A DNA stretch of 64,000 bases from Lateolabrax maculatus (Eukaryota > Chordata > Actinopteri > Acropomatiformes > Lateolabracidae). The translations under genes and the position numbers were made by a program. The stretch lies in contig CM062196.1 of NCBI GenBank assembly GCA_031216445.1, positions 25,121,501-25,185,500 of the forward strand, given 5' to 3'. The notes under the pieces were generated by a model. That model did no database searches, was not told the origin of the DNA, and saw only the letters and a list, made by a program, of their open reading frames with translations. Shown one piece after another: positions 36,201-49,839 of the stretch (the stretch's first letter is position 1; every line of letters starts with the position of its first letter).

Positions 36201-37686
36201 GAAGGTTCACACAACACTATCACACTAAAAATACACTCATTTATTCACCCTACAATCAGGGAACCTGGACACGTTGGATCATTATATTGTGTTCCTAACC
36301 TTTTCTGCTGTAATGCCCATGCTTCCGCTTCATCTATTTTCCTCTCTAAATCACTTGACTCGTCTTGCCCACCTGTGTAAGGCCCTGTGAGAGTTCAAGT
36401 CTGCTTCAAAGACATAATTAGCCTATTAGTTTGAGGTACATATTGGAAAACCTGCCTCCCTGACCGCCACAAGGAGCCTAAAGAGGCCAGAGGCTATAGT
36501 GGGACTGTGACGGTCGCGGCTGGGGCCTGCAGTCTGGATTTTGTTTTCATGACTTTTTGATGTTTTATAGAACTTTCGGCTGAAAATGTGTGAAGTCTAA
36601 ATTGCCTCTCCGAAGACATAGAAGTTTTTTTTAGTTAGTTAAGTTATCTCTTTGAAAGAGCCCAGGAACGGGCCTCGGTTGTCCCTTTTAAAAACAAGAG
36701 TTAGCGTGGTTTGTATGCTCATTCAGTGTGGCCCATCCAAATAGATTAGAGTTCAACATTAAGATGATCATTTTGGCCCCTTAAAAAATGGCGAAGTAAT
36801 GTTTTTGGCAACCTGTGTCTCAGAAATAGTGATCTTGGTCTAAAAAAAATGGTTTTATTAAGATTTTGTGGAAATTAAGGCCATTAAGCTTTTTTATAAT
36901 TTCTTTATGCATATCCGCCACACATATGCACAAATTTACTTTAGCAAAAATTCCAAATTTGATGTCATTTAACCGACAGATGGAGCCTCAGGAGCATATC
37001 CACAATTCATTCCACAAGTACTACAATTCCAGACAGGAACAAGTAACTTCCACATCACCAAAAGAGCAAGGTGTGTATTTTGATGCAGATGGATTCGGAA
37101 CAGATTGAGTTTCAAAGGATTTTCTATTACTCAAATAACAAAATCAAATGACTGCGTAGCCTTGGTGGCGGTGTGCGCTTCTCTGAGGTCATCGTGATGG
37201 AGTTAGCTACGCAGCATGAAAACCACACGATTGCTTTGTCTTTGTTCCAGTTACAGTAGCAAGCCTACAGGACGATGAAGCAACAGCAAACAAACTGAAA
37301 AACAGTCAGATGTATTTTTTTAATCCTTGCCAGGCATCACACATTTTGATGCAATATGGGCTGTTTAAATATAAAAAAATAATAATATATTTTAAAAGAC
37401 CAAAAAAAAAAGGCAATTTGGGAAAATGAAGATGAAAGGTCTTACAAATGACCCTATTTGCATTAGAAAACAAATGGATAGCTGCTACATAGAGAAAAGA
37501 TGAGAAGAGTGAAGGACGCCTTGGCAGAATCGTCTCATAGAAGCAGAGCAGTCTGTTAATGCTGCTCCACTTGTACTCTACTTGTACTTTTCAGGAACCC
37601 CTCGTCCTGTGCCTGCCTGCACGTATACTTATCAACACACATACAGTATATGCAGTCAAACTCCCTGGCCATGTAAACGCTGCACG

Positions 37687-37732
<46 letters not shown>

Positions 37733-38580
37733 CTCCAGCCATGTAACCTTAACAGGCCTATCAGCCTGCCAGCACAGTCTGTTCTTTTCAGCTCCATCCT
37801 CAGGTGAGCTTTCAGCTGACACAAATGTGTGAAAGGATCTGAAGCCTTTAAAAGCGACGCCCTCGGGAACGGTCACAAGACACAGACAAGGGGGGGAACA
37901 ATCATCTCTTTTTCTATTAGGCAAACTGGATCCCCTTCAACAATATACAAGATTATTCTTTACTCATTGAGCTGAAAATGCACAAAGTGGATGCTGGTCA
38001 ACTTACTTCCACGTGAGATTCCTGAGTTTCTTGTGGAGAGTACCCGTGTAAACTGGACAGTATCTGATTCTATTATTTAACACATGTATACATACTTCCA
38101 TGGAATTGTCGATCATAGTGATTATGCTTGGAGGGGTAAAAAAATAACAACTTATGTAACCACAGCCAGTGATTCATGGCTTTCACCATGGCACTATATT
38201 CTGTACTCAGTCATCTCAGCGTGACAGCTAAATGCTCTCATAACCCAATAACAAGATCCAGGCAGATGAATTTGGTGACGACGAGCTAATCATAGGCACA
38301 ACTGAATTATAGTTCATTAGGTCACTCAGCATAAAGCGGTGTCCACCTTAGTTCTGTAAATGGTCACTTACACCCTTACATGCCGTTGGACTGTCATGTC
38401 TAAAATCCCATGGCCCCGTGCATAATACCCCCTACACATACGAAGGTCATCTGATCATCTGATCACACGAGAGTGTTAGCTGTCAGTGGGTGACAGAGCT
38501 ATACAACTCATCCAATATTGGACAGTTCTAAAAAAAATGTTTTTATTTCATCATACAATAGCTGCAAATGGCAACTGCAG
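36201..38580. other. Non-coding DNA with one CA tract
   Basis: No gene recognised. A long CA tract lies at 37686-37725. Confidence 0.5.
37686..37725. repeat. (CA)n microsatellite
   Basis: About 20 CA units including a CACG start. Confidence 0.95.
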
Positions 38581-38665
38581 TGTGGTTATGGTATAGTTAG
38601 GACGAGGCAACTAAAACTACTTGGTTAAGGCGATAGACCACGGTCATGGTTAAAGAAATCAATGT

Positions 38666-38926
38666 GGACTGCAACTATTTTGATAACACTTTAACTGTCG
38701 AGGTCATTTTAAAGCTAAAATGCCAATCAACCTGTGGTTACAGCTACTGCAGTTGTGAGGATCTGCTGCTTTTCTGTCTGCTATGTGATAATAAACTGGT
38801 ATCGGACTGTTGGTCATACCAAACGAGCAATTTGAAGATGTCACCTTGGGTTTGGGAATTTGTGGTTTTCCCATTTGCTTTTATTGACAAAACAATGAAT
38901 TAAGAAAATAATCTGCAGATTAATCT
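38666..38926. mobile_element. Teleost inverted-terminal non-autonomous element, truncated copy
   Basis: Starts GGACTGCAACTATTTTGATA and contains TGAGGATCTGCTGCTTTTCT, GGACTGTTGGTCATACCAAA and AAAATAATCTGCAGATTAAT. These match the same family as 13177-13446, but this copy retains the inner part that the other has lost and lacks the far terminus. About 80 bases to the left (38590-38660) there is also an ACTACTTGGTTAAGG-type word resembling another teleost repeat. Confidence 0.6.
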
Positions 38927-38929
38927 TTT

Positions 38930-41900
38930 TTTTTATAAAAAAAAAAATGTGCAACTCCCCACTTTGAAGGCCCAACCATGTTGGCTGGTTATGGTTATGA
39001 CCATGTGAAGCCAGTTTCTCCTTTGCTACCTAGACAGTAATAACTCTAACAACCTCAAGAGGTCACTTGCCGACAAACACGCCTGTGATTGGATACAAAC
39101 TCAGAAATCCACCATGAATGTAAGATGCACTACATCATCTACATGCACCTTATGGTCGACCCATCAACACACTCGCTGCACTGCAGCTCACTTTATGCGC
39201 CTCTGTTCATGTTTTAAGGAATCATCTAAAATGAACGTGATTCCTGGGGAAGCACGACCGAGCTGCACTGTAACAAAATGACCCAATTCACTGATAAAAC
39301 TCCACTCCGTTAACAAAGGCGAGTGGTTTCAGCACAGTGAGGCAGAAGATGGCTGAAGCAGAAGACTGCTCTATTCAGCCATCTCACACACACACCGTCA
39401 CTTGGATGAACATCACTAAACCAGCAAGTAACCACAGTTTGCAATGTCTCTTTACTACTGTTTACAGTTTCTTACCTCATCATAAATGCATTATTACAGC
39501 TTTAGTACAGTTTGTACAGACTGTAAAACACGCTATATGAATAAAATGAACAGACTATAGCAATATTCTAACATAGTTTTATCCTAAAATATAAACATTT
39601 GGTAAAGACTTTCAGGAGCACTTGCTTTTAACTACACAGCTACCAACAACATTAATAATCAGATGCATTATTTTAATAACAGCGGACATGTGTTTGCAAC
39701 GTGTTCACAATATGGCAGTTATTGTGGTACATCTGGACTGAAGATCTTTAGCATCAGTATTTCCTTTGCAGTTTGTTGGAGTCACACAATCGATTTCACA
39801 GTTTGGTTTTCAACATTGCAGAGTTTCTTTTTTAGGCCTATATTGTGTTTTTTTTTTTTTTCTGGCACACTGTATTCCACCTATTTGTGATGGTTTTGTG
39901 TGCCAAGCACAACAATTTATTTTATGCATCATGTAATGCAATCCATGCAAATACCACACCACTGCCAGCCCTGCCCAGCTCATCCAGCTGTGTTCACTCA
40001 GCAAACTAAGCAAGGAGAGATTCCCATTACTCTATATAGACCTTTCTGTCAGGAGCCATTAGCAAGGCAGACACTGTAGCGAGTGGTTTGAAGAGCAGTC
40101 AAATGAATGCTGTGCTGATATCCACTATTACTCTGATGTTCTCAGTAGTGCAGCATCTACAGTTAAAACTACATTATGGCAGAATACTTACTGCATTTAA
40201 TGGTATGCAATGCTTGCAATGTTTTCATGATCGGTTTCTCAATTTACACCAAAACTAATACAATTAAACAAAATGACACCACCTGGACAGCTTTCACACC
40301 TGTACATCTGTTCATTTAGTCCAGACCAAGGTAAAAAATAATATGTATAAATAATAATAAATAACATGTTTGCCTTTTAAGTTCTGGTCCAGTTCATTTC
40401 CACACTGGCCTTTTACAGACAAACCCAGAAGAGTAAACATGAAGTCATGGCCTGACAGGTAGTTCAATGATTGGACAGTTTTGAAAACTACCACCCTGCA
40501 CACCAGCACTACTGTACATGGACCCGTGTGGGGAAATCATGTGACTGACAGCAAGTTGTGTTGCACTTTACTGAACTTTGTGTTAATTTCTGTTCTCTGG
40601 CGTCACAAAGAGACTCACAAAGAAATAACATATAAATAAAAAAAGGCCATTAGACATGTAGGATCTGAAAGACACCAATGAGACTGTGTATTTTTTCAGT
40701 ATTTTGCAACACTTCAATGAATTTACATTATGATGCCTACATTGAACAAAAACCTGCAATCTGAAAAAAATGTTGTGGTGACATCATTACATAAAAGGGA
40801 AATAATTGAGGTGTCCGGTGAAATATTTTAAAGATTTCTGCATGATTCATATTATTCATTCACATATTTGGTATCTTTAGAAATCGCGGGCCTTCCACAA
40901 AAAAAGTTTTAAAAAATGATGTTTTGTGCTCAGCTGCCCAACATTTATCTGTAATAGTGGACCATAGAAAGGTCGTACAGTGTTGAAGAGTCCAAAAGCT
41001 CTCTGAAATACTTTTCATCATGCCACCCAATCTTTATAAATATGTAGAGTCTACAATAATACAGAGAATTTTACAGTTGTGTCAACTTTGCGATGTCCCT
41101 GAGGAGTTAGTCAGTGCTGTTTCAATGGAGACCTTTTCGATGAGAGCACTATGGGTGCCGTTTAAAACCAGCCAACCACTCATGGGGTTGGTTTAGCAGC
41201 AGTATGTTGATTGAGGATTGGAGATTAAGACAGGAAGCTAGTTGGTTTTCCACATTATAAAAGAACACTGAAACTGTCCACTGAAACCAGTGCTCGTAAT
41301 TCTAAGAAACAGCACAGAGATGATAAATAAGTACAATTCTCCACTAAGCCAATACTGATTTGATTCTTAGAAAGAGCACTCATTGTGACACTGAAACGCT
41401 GCACTGAACCTTTTGCAGATAAAATAATCTACCGGTACCAGCCATGTCTCTGATGCTCTCCCTGCTAGGGATGTACAAAATGACAGCCTGGTAGTGTAAG
41501 AGGAAGAAATGCCCATCCCAAGCCAAAGTAAAAAATGCTCTCAGGACATTATGTTCCATATATCCCCCACTTCCTCCTCCTCATTCCTGCCTTCCCTGTC
41601 CTTATGGATTACAGCATGCAGATAAGACTAACCAATGGTTACACATCCGCATCGGTGAGCACAGAAGTGGCTGTACACGGAGCAGATGACAAGTCTGCGG
41701 TTGCCAGGAGCTTCAACAAGTGTGGGTCCAGACAGGCACCATGTTGTTCTGTGCAACAAAGTCCTCCCGCCGTTAAAAACACCCCAGCCCGGATTCCTGA
41801 GATGTTGCACAACCGAATTGGATTTTCAGTACACCGAGGTTGTTTTCAGCAGCCACCTGCCATAAACAAGGTTCCCGCTCTGAAATAGTGTTCTATCTTC

Positions 41901-43600
41901 TCTGCTGCTTGCTGTGTTTCTTATCACCTCTGTCTGTCATCACTGATAACATGCAGGTATCAGTGCACCCTGTGGTCTACTTTATTTGAGCACAAACAGC
42001 TTCCTCCCTGTCTTGCATCTGTGAATTCTTTATTTGGATGTGCCTGTTGGTGGAATCGTGACTCCACTGTTACACTTTGCTCTGACATTGGCATACAGGT
42101 TCACATCTAATGACCTGCATTTTTTTCATACTTTTCAACACGGCCTGTTTTTTCCCAAAAACCCCAATTTTCATTTTTAATTATGAGCAGGCACGTTGTT
42201 TTGTTTTATTTGCATTTTATGCAATTAAAACATGCTGATTATTAAAAGAAATAGCATGAGCAGAGCAGTAATATGCACCTACAGAGGCCCAGGTGCTGCC
42301 AAAATGTTGAGGCATATTAGCATGACTACCAAAGCATGAGAATAGCTGTAGTTTGTTTCTGTGTTTGTTAGTATTGTTCTTAGGCTATCCACAGTGCATA
42401 GCATCCAAATGCAAATAGAAGCTTTTCCAGCTGTAATAACCACAGGATGGGCTTGTGATTTGCATGGATGGATGTGTTGTATGTATCTGATAGACTCTGA
42501 GGATGAAACCCTCTCAACTTTTATAAAAGGGTCTTTAGGGGGTTTCAGGTTGGGATTTTTAATGTATGAGACAAGTCTGCAAGGGAAGTTTTCTACAAAA
42601 AATCTGATCAGGCCACCTCTTCTCACAACTGCAAGAAAATGCCAGCAATATCTGACTTCTGGATCTCCCCGGGCACATGATTGATTGATTAATTTAAGTA
42701 CTCAAAATGGTGCCTCTTGACAGTCGACAGCAACTAAGAATGATCTCATGGCAAATCATAATATACAGTTCCACAAGTAAAATTAAAAAAGAACATTTCA
42801 AAAGATTTAATTTATGCTCCACTATGAAGGAAATAGGGTACTCTGCCACACTTTTTCTACAAACCTTGCCAAAATGAAAACCTCTTAAAAAGCCTATTTA
42901 TGAAATTGCCTCACAACAAACAAAACACAAATCAGGACTCTTGAACAGATTTTTTCCATTAACCACAGCTGTCATAAAGAGCGACAGCTAGAAGCAGAGT
43001 AAAGGACATGATCAGTTTGGAACAGCATCTTTATTGTGATAAACATACTCTGTTTCCCCCATGTGTCCAGTCAGTCCTCACTGCACGTGACCTTATAAAG
43101 CAGTAATCAGTAAGTTAGACAAGTGAAGGTACTGTGTTGCCTTTATAGGTTTGTCTTGGTCTCTGGTTTGGTAAAAGGGACAAGGGTCATTTTATAACCA
43201 CACTGAGTACAGCATCAGCCTTCACACTGATGGTGTGACCTTACATTTTAAATACGATCTAACATAGTAATCTATCTTTATTTTGAAAACACTTGCAATG
43301 CAATGTTGTATGTTTGCTGGTGTCATTTTCTTTGATTCCAGACCCTGATAAATTCACTAGCCTACAGTCCATCCGTTGAACATCATCCTGCTACTAGAGC
43401 ACAAACAAGCAGCAAAGACACATTTTCATCAACACCTGAGAGGATAGAAAGCGAAAAGCTGAACCACTTTCTTCTCAAATGAAGTATAGATTAGGCGAGT
43501 GAAACCACTTGTGCCCTCTCTGTACCCCTGTCAATACTTAATTTATTTTCTGCTTTCTCAGTAAAGAAAGATGCATATTTAAAATATTGTAATTGTTTCC
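38930..43600. other. Non-coding DNA, nothing recognised
   Basis: No exon, RNA or classified repeat is recognised. The plus-strand frame 41535-41888 sits in a more complex stretch but has no family match. Confidence 0.5.
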
Positions 43601-43699
43601 GTGTTGCCATGAATCCAGTGTAATTAGATCTTTTATAAAAAAGGTGTATTCAGCAGTGTTTCTACACCACTGATTCAATACCTTTACCCCTAACAAACA

Positions 43700-43770
43700 C
43701 TGCCAGAGATCAAACCAGCAACCTTTCAGTTATCAGTCAGCCTCTGTCTCAAGACTGAGCTGCTGCCCCA
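43700..43770 (-). mobile_element. tRNA-derived SINE head
   Basis: On the minus strand, GGCAGCAGCTCAGTCTTGAG contains an A-box-like element. GGTTTGATCTC (43716 to 43706) is one or two changes from the B-box consensus GGTTCGANNCC. The gap of about 34 bases between them matches tRNA spacing. The sequence does not fold as a functional tRNA and resembles fish tRNA-derived SINEs. The tail is not identifiable. Confidence 0.5.
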
Positions 43771-43774
43771 TGGA

Positions 43775-45710
43775 CAAGAAACAGTACAATGTAATGGTGT
43801 GCTTTGGCCAACTGGTTACTAAAATGTTTTACAAGGATATTGCATCACTTCACACGAAGATATTTGCTAACCCAGAACTGGTATTTTCTGTACCACTGAT
43901 AGTAAACACAATACAGTCATCAATGTTTGTTTGAAACTGATCTTTATGTTGGTGAGGCCAAATCTTCAAAAGATGTAAAATCCTGCTCCTCGTTGTAGCC
44001 ATTGAAGTAACAGGCTAGTAGTGACTGACTCGATGGGATTGCACCTTCTGCTTGAGTCGTCAGATGGCTTCAACACTGTGAGGGCACTTTCTTGATATGC
44101 AGTTTTCCAAAGTCCGTAAATATCATACAATGTTATGCCACACTATGCTGTAGACACTAAGTTACATAGATGCACAAAATTACCATGAACTTGGTTAGCC
44201 GTTTGCAAATAGTCCCTGTATCCCCTTTACCACGCAACCTCGAACTCTGCGATCTCTTACCTAACAGGCGGCCGAACACCTGACTGCACTGTTAGCTTAG
44301 AGCTTGGTGCTTGGGGAGCAAAGTCATCATGAATCTTTTGGAGACTGCTGACCTCTGGAGAGGAGACGCAGGCTCTGCCCACCGTCCCTCCACCCTCTGA
44401 AGGCTACACCGTGCCCGTGGAAGAAGTCGACCTCTGAATTAGGACCCACTTTGATGGACACACTGTCACACACAGAGCGCCCAATGTGACCGCGGCTTGT
44501 TCAATTTCGTCTTCCTTTTCTGCTTTATTCTAAACTGACTGGGATGATGAGTAATTACTAATTCCACGGTATCAACTACTGCTAGAGTATAGCCAACTGT
44601 CCCACTGGCATTATGTACCAGTGCACTAAAACAGCTCAAAACATTGATGCAATTGCAAGGGCCAGTGTCACGCACATAACCCCTCAAAACAAATCAGGCG
44701 ACCGGAGAGTGAGGTGGCCACTTTCTCTTAGAAACAACAGGACCACAGCATGAGCAGACAGGGAATGTATAATTTACGGACTAGCTCCCTCCTATGTACA
44801 GAAACGGTAGCTGAGGCAAGAGGAGGAGAGGAGAGGGGAGCATGTGGGTAAACCAGGGGAGCGGTACATGAGGGGGAGAAAAAGACGAAGACAGCGATGA
44901 GTGGTGAGTAGATGTTTTCCTTGAGGGCTGAGCTATGTAGATCAGAGCCCCTGGGATTGAGTGGTGTGAACTGCCCCCCCACCTCCCCGGAAACAGCATG
45001 GAGGCAGCCTTCACCGCTGCGCGATGAGAGCACAACAATACAGCCAGAAAACAGAGGAGAGGAGGGAAAAAAATTCAAGGAATTTCATTAAAGGTCATGG
45101 GCAGACCGTGTAGTCTAATGTCAAGTGACCTTGTGCCTTTCATTCTTCCATTCATCTGATAAAAAGACACTGATAAACACTGTGTACCTCAAAAATATAT
45201 ACCACACAGATGCTCCATGTGACAGCCATCGAACACAACTTCAGATGCATGTAGGCATTTGGTTGCAGCTCTTATTCCTGGTGATTCTTCAAATATCAAA
45301 GCCCATGTATGCATTACAGTCTCCGGTCTGCTTTTATAGAGTCAGTGTCTTTTAAATTGTGGGGAACAATCTGGGGGGGTTCACAGTCCAGGAGACCCAG
45401 AGTCCCTAGCATCAAATGAGATCTGAGTTGCTGTGCTGCCTGACAGTATCCTCTGTGAACCAAAAAATATGCATGATCACTCAGGCTCCATTAGGATCAT
45501 CTGCAAGGCGATTTTTTCTTTTTTTTATTATTTATTTAAATGCCCACACAGCTCGAGCCATGACTAACATATCAGTAACTGAGCTACTTCTCGCCCGTCA
45601 AAGCCTGGTCCGGGCTGCACCTACGGGTGCGATGGGGTGATGGGGTAATGTCATTAAAGACTCGATCTGCAGAGGGCCCACGTATCAGCATCCAGAGGCG
45701 CTCTCTTCTT

Positions 45711-45712
<2 letters not shown>
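43775..45712. other. Non-coding DNA, nothing recognised
   Basis: A slightly GC-richer stretch at 44270-44460 and a purine-rich one at 44815-44890 have no recognised content. Confidence 0.5.

Positions 45713-45745
<33 letters not shown>
45713..45745. repeat. T33 homopolymer
   Basis: Thirty-three consecutive T. It could be the tail of a minus-strand retro-insertion, but no body is recognised beside it. Confidence 0.9.
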
Positions 45746-45746
<1 letters not shown>

Positions 45747-45891
45747 GTGTGACAAGTCCGCGGAGTGCACGCACACAAATACCGCATTCATCCAGTTTTA
45801 TATGGTGATGGTGCCCCCGCAGCGGCCGACGGGCGCAACTTTCCTCCTCCTCCTGGATCGGACAGAGGATAGAGAGTCTCCATTCACCATG

Positions 45892-45917
45892 CACACACAC
45901 ACACACACACACACACA
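45892..45917. repeat. (CA)13 microsatellite
   Basis: Uninterrupted CA run at the edge of the CpG-rich region. Confidence 0.95.
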
Positions 45918-46079
45918 GCGTTCGTCTCTATCCCCCTCCATCCTGACCCCCGGCAATCCGTCAGGGAGGAGGTTTGCGTTCATTTGCTTCACAATTTTTT
46001 AATAAATCGAATTCCAGCATCAAAATCCAAAATCTACTCATTCAGATTGTTCATTTAGATTAGGAACGAATTCTCTTCA

Positions 46080-47350
46080 TGGACAGAAGATGCAGAGCAG
46101 TGTCAGTGTAAGACAGAAGAGGTACACGCGCGCTCGCAGCCTGCAGGTGGTAAACGACGGGCGGGTGTGTTGATGTTTCATCCATTTCTACAGCAGGGGA
46201 ATATTTCAGAGAACAAATTCACCCCTCAGCCATGTCGGCCGAGGCGTTATTTTTCTCAAGCCGGCTATTTTAGCGCAGCTTGCCGAGCGAGAGTGCGCAG
46301 CTCCGTGCGCCCATGCGCTTGGAACCGAGCGACAGAGCCCAAAAGTGGCGGACAGAAGCGGAGGAGCTGCGGCTCTGCCGCTGCGCACGGGGACGTTTCC
46401 AAGAGCCTCTCCAAAGCACAGTTCCCCTCGCCACTAACCCCTCTCCACTCAGCAGAAATAACGTCATGTGAAAAGAAAAAGGGCATTCATTACCTCAACA
46501 TGTATTTGAACTGATTCCACCGAGTAAATCATGAAGTGAATTAAACCAGCCCCACTACATCGCAGTTGCTGGATTTTAACGGTAAAGTGTCAAAGCTCAC
46601 AACAGTATTTCTTAATGCCTAACGGAGCCGGCAGAGTTGAAGTCTAAATGTGTATTTACCGTTCAGGAAGGATCCAATCCGCTGCCTTTTCCCACCTCAG
46701 ACAGTATTCCTCTGTGCGTTATGTCCCGTTAGGATAAGATGCATTCCTTTCAAAAGCCACATAGCCCCCCCTCGGAAAAAAAATCCCGACGCTCAAGCGT
46801 TGGAAATAAGCCTGGGAAATAAGACCGGCGCACTTTTCACTCCAGAGGGTAGAAACTCAGGTTAAATGCGGTCCAACATTTACACACGCGAGGAAACAAA
46901 TTAAGGAAACCCTTTTAGTCCAAAAACAAGTCCGCTGTTATTCCAAAATGTGTTTTTATTCACAACTCTAATCAGAGTTATGTTGTCCTAGACAGCAAAT
47001 ACCATTACGCTCCGGGTCTTTGACGCGCACCGGTCTACATGTTAATGACGGTGATGTAGGAGAAAAAGAAACAAGAGTGGGATTTTTCCCCCCATCGTCC
47101 GCTCCTCACGATTCAGCCTGCACTTGGCTGATAAAACACCGTCCTCTCTCTCTCTCTCGCTCTCTCTCTCTCTCTCCTCCTCCTCCTCTCCTCTCCCCCC
47201 TTGCCTCCCCCTCCTCCCCCTCTCCTTCCAGCCCTTAGTCTCTCGGCAGCTTTCATGGAGCAGAGACGCGCCTAGCGGCTTCGGAGGGAACTCCACGGCC
47301 ACGAGTTCCCCCCCACCCCGCCCCCACCACAGCCGGCTCTTAAAGATACA
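46080..47350 (-). promoter_or_regulatory. CpG island, candidate nlgn1 promoter and first noncoding exon
   Basis: CpG density is far above the flanks: about 20 CpG in the 165 bases from 46235 to 46400. On the minus strand GGGGGCGGGGTGGGG (47315-47327) is a GC box, followed downstream by GA-rich leader-like sequence. A donor-like GAG|GTAATG occurs near 46490. Lying about 24 kb upstream of the nlgn1 leader acceptor and on the right strand side, it is the best promoter candidate in the window. It could instead serve a plus-strand gene. Short frames here are most simply upstream ORFs or chance. Confidence 0.45.
47140..47240. repeat. (CT)n and CTCCTC pyrimidine tract
   Basis: Imperfect CT repeats pass into CTCC repeats on the plus strand, equal to GA/GGA on the minus strand, inside the CpG-rich region. 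Confidence 0.9.
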
Positions 47351-47876
47351 CGGAATGGCAGACTTGTTTTTTTGAAATCCACGTCTGGCTTTCAGAGGAG
47401 AAATGGTTTATCTGGCATGAAAACTAACATAGCTGCTATAAATATTATAGGGGGAAAGGTCTGAGTATGGTGTTACAAATGGTGCAATACAAAACTAACA
47501 GCTGCAGAAAACAAATACAATTCCACAACCTGCCAAAATAATTATTAACAATAAATAACAAGGTATTTTTTAAATATATTATATGGATAATGATGATTGT
47601 TTGGTTGTTTTTTCCTAATCTGCCTAAAGGTGCTCACAGAACAGAACACAACATGGCACACTGCCTGCCTGGACCCTTGAAAAGGATTAGAAAAAAAAGA
47701 GTTTAAAAAAGAGAGAAAGCAACAAGGGGAGCAACAGAGGAGGAGTCCCTCTTCCAGGGCAGACAGGGGAATAGATGGAAGAGCAAGAGACAGAAATAAC
47801 AATAGCAAAATTACAATATGGAGAAACAGAAAGACAACACTAGACAAATAAACTGCAAACACATAATAAAATATAT
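47351..47876. other. Non-coding DNA, nothing recognised
   Basis: The CpG density drops abruptly and AT-rich sequence resumes. Confidence 0.55.
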
Positions 47877-47946
47877 GGGCCTGCAAGTAATCATTATTTT
47901 CATTATATTCATCATTCATTTAATTTAATCATTTGGTCTATGAAGT
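47877..47946. mobile_element. Single arm of the teleost inverted-terminal element
   Basis: GGGCCTGCAAGTAATCATTA, TTTTCATTAT and CATTTGGTCTATGAAGT match the terminal arm of the family at 13177-13446. The opposite arm was not found. Confidence 0.45.
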
Positions 47947-48154
47947 TAGTGTGGACCATGTAGGCTATTAAAATAAATAGGCCTACCTGTATATTATATA
48001 GTAAACTCACACTGAACAGAGAAAAGCAGCAATGCTGTGAAACAAAGTAATGTTTGACCTTGGCTTAGAATGGCTTAACAATCAGTTAATAAATTATCAA
48101 TTGACTTATCAAATGGTCAGCTGTTTTTACATTGTGGCCCTGAGAGCCTGAAAC

Positions 48155-48400
48155 GACAGGACAGGCCTGTTTCCAATGACTCCCAAATTGGCATGTATGA
48201 GTGTTTTCAGCGCCCTCTACAGGACCGGACAAAGACGTCTACCTAAACCACAGAATGGATCATTTGCCAGTGACTCCCAAAACCACATACATCCATCCAT
48301 CTACCCTGACCTCCTCTCTACGCTCTTTATACTACTTCACCAGACTTTACATACACTTATTCACATGCTGAATACGTAAACATTGGTCATTGTAACCCCC
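48155..48400 (+). repeat. Dispersed repeat, second copy of the 1840-2163 family
   Basis: Shares CTGTTTCCAATGACTCCCAA, CCATCCATCTACCCTGACCT, CACTTATTCACATGCTG and GTAAACATTGGTCATTG with the first copy in the same order. It lacks the central block of the first copy. Confidence 0.65.
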
Positions 48401-49830
48401 TCAAAAAAAAAATCACTGTTTTTGTTTTCTGTTTTCGTTTTCTGTGCAAGGCTGAAAAATACAGTGAGGTGGTTGGAAATGCAAAAAGTATTTGAGTCTG
48501 AAGAATGAAACATAGTTTTATGAAGAAGAATTTTGCTTTTCTGATTTCCTACCTCGGTAATCGTCTTGCAACACCCTCATTTCCCCTGATCTTTCCTTTC
48601 AATTCATAGCTGGTCAGTCGAAACAGGTAACTCCTCCGCCATCCGCAAATCTCACTCGAATGTCCCGGGTTTAATCTTTAACTCCTATTTTTTTCAGTGT
48701 ATATACCTCAACTTGGCTCTATAATATAAAAAAATGTATCATTTCATTGATATGCAGACCATACACAGCTGTACTACTCACAGAGTGGAACGACCCCGAT
48801 GGCCTGGCATCTCTCAACCTCTGTTTTGCTGATAAGAAGTTCTGGATGTCACAAAACTTTCTACAACTAAGTGAGGGCAAGTATGGGCCATTTGGTTCAC
48901 ACAAAGCCACTGTTACACTTTTGGAAGATCTCCGATGCTTAACCTTTAAATGTTGAACTACCAACGCACAAAGGTTTTGACTCTGAATTACCTTTTGCCT
49001 CTCAGATGAAAGTGGAGCACACGTGTCTCCTTTAGCTCTGTAATACGCTATATCAGTATTATGCTTATATTTTGAAGCCTTCTTTATTCTGAATCAGCCC
49101 AGAAATCAGTTACTGTTACAATACAAGAAAAGAGACAATATTTCAGTTTAAAGGCGGGGGTTTAACTGGGCCACAGTACAACACTACAAGTATCAGAGCA
49201 GACACATATCAATCTATACCAAGAGAGAGTGTACTGGATTTCAACTCCCAAGCTCTTTGTCTTGACAAATACACACAGAAACACGATCCTGTCCTAATAA
49301 CCAGCTTGTGACTCGCTCTCCCATGTCCACTTGAGAATGAAACGGTTATCTAATGTGGCCTGGTTATTTCAGATCAGTCGACCCGGCCTCTCATCAGCAC
49401 ATTGGCACGTCCGGGTGGGCGATATGTCAGCCTTTTCCCGTCACTCACTGTTAACCCTTCAACTGGTGACTGACACCATCATTATTGTGCTACTCATTGC
49501 TGCTGCACAACTGCCACAGACCCATGAATGCTCAGATCATGTGTCATACTGGTGTGAGTCACATTTTGTTTCCAGGAGTGCACCACTGGAGAGTCACAGC
49601 ATCAAAGGATCACCACAGCTCTCTGAGTTGTGCCACCGCTGTGCCTTTAAAACAACAAGCCATGTCTAGACCCGATCAGAAAAGAACATTTCCATGATAT
49701 TTCAGTTATTTAAAAGGAAATGTATCTATATTTCTGCTATGTTATCCAACCTTTCAGCTGCTCCTCTCAAGCTCAAACCAGACAGTAAACTGCATTTTAG
49801 TGAATAAGTGAGTGAATCCAGCCTCTGAAG
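48401..49830. other. Non-coding DNA, nothing recognised
   Basis: Frames at 48719-48964 and 49331-49697 overlap other frames and have no family resemblance. Confidence 0.5.
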
Positions 49831-49839
49831 GATCATGCT

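Noticed and set aside
35931..36380. 149-codon plus-strand frame over a CpG pocket
   Set aside because: Overlapped by other open frames in both directions, as expected of GC-rich sequence, with no recognised domain.
41535..41888. Plus-strand 117-codon frame in a complex stretch
   Set aside because: No recognised family, no convincing splice sites, and no other support.
45713..45745. T33 as the tail of a processed pseudogene
   Set aside because: No gene-like body or target-site duplication is visible beside it.
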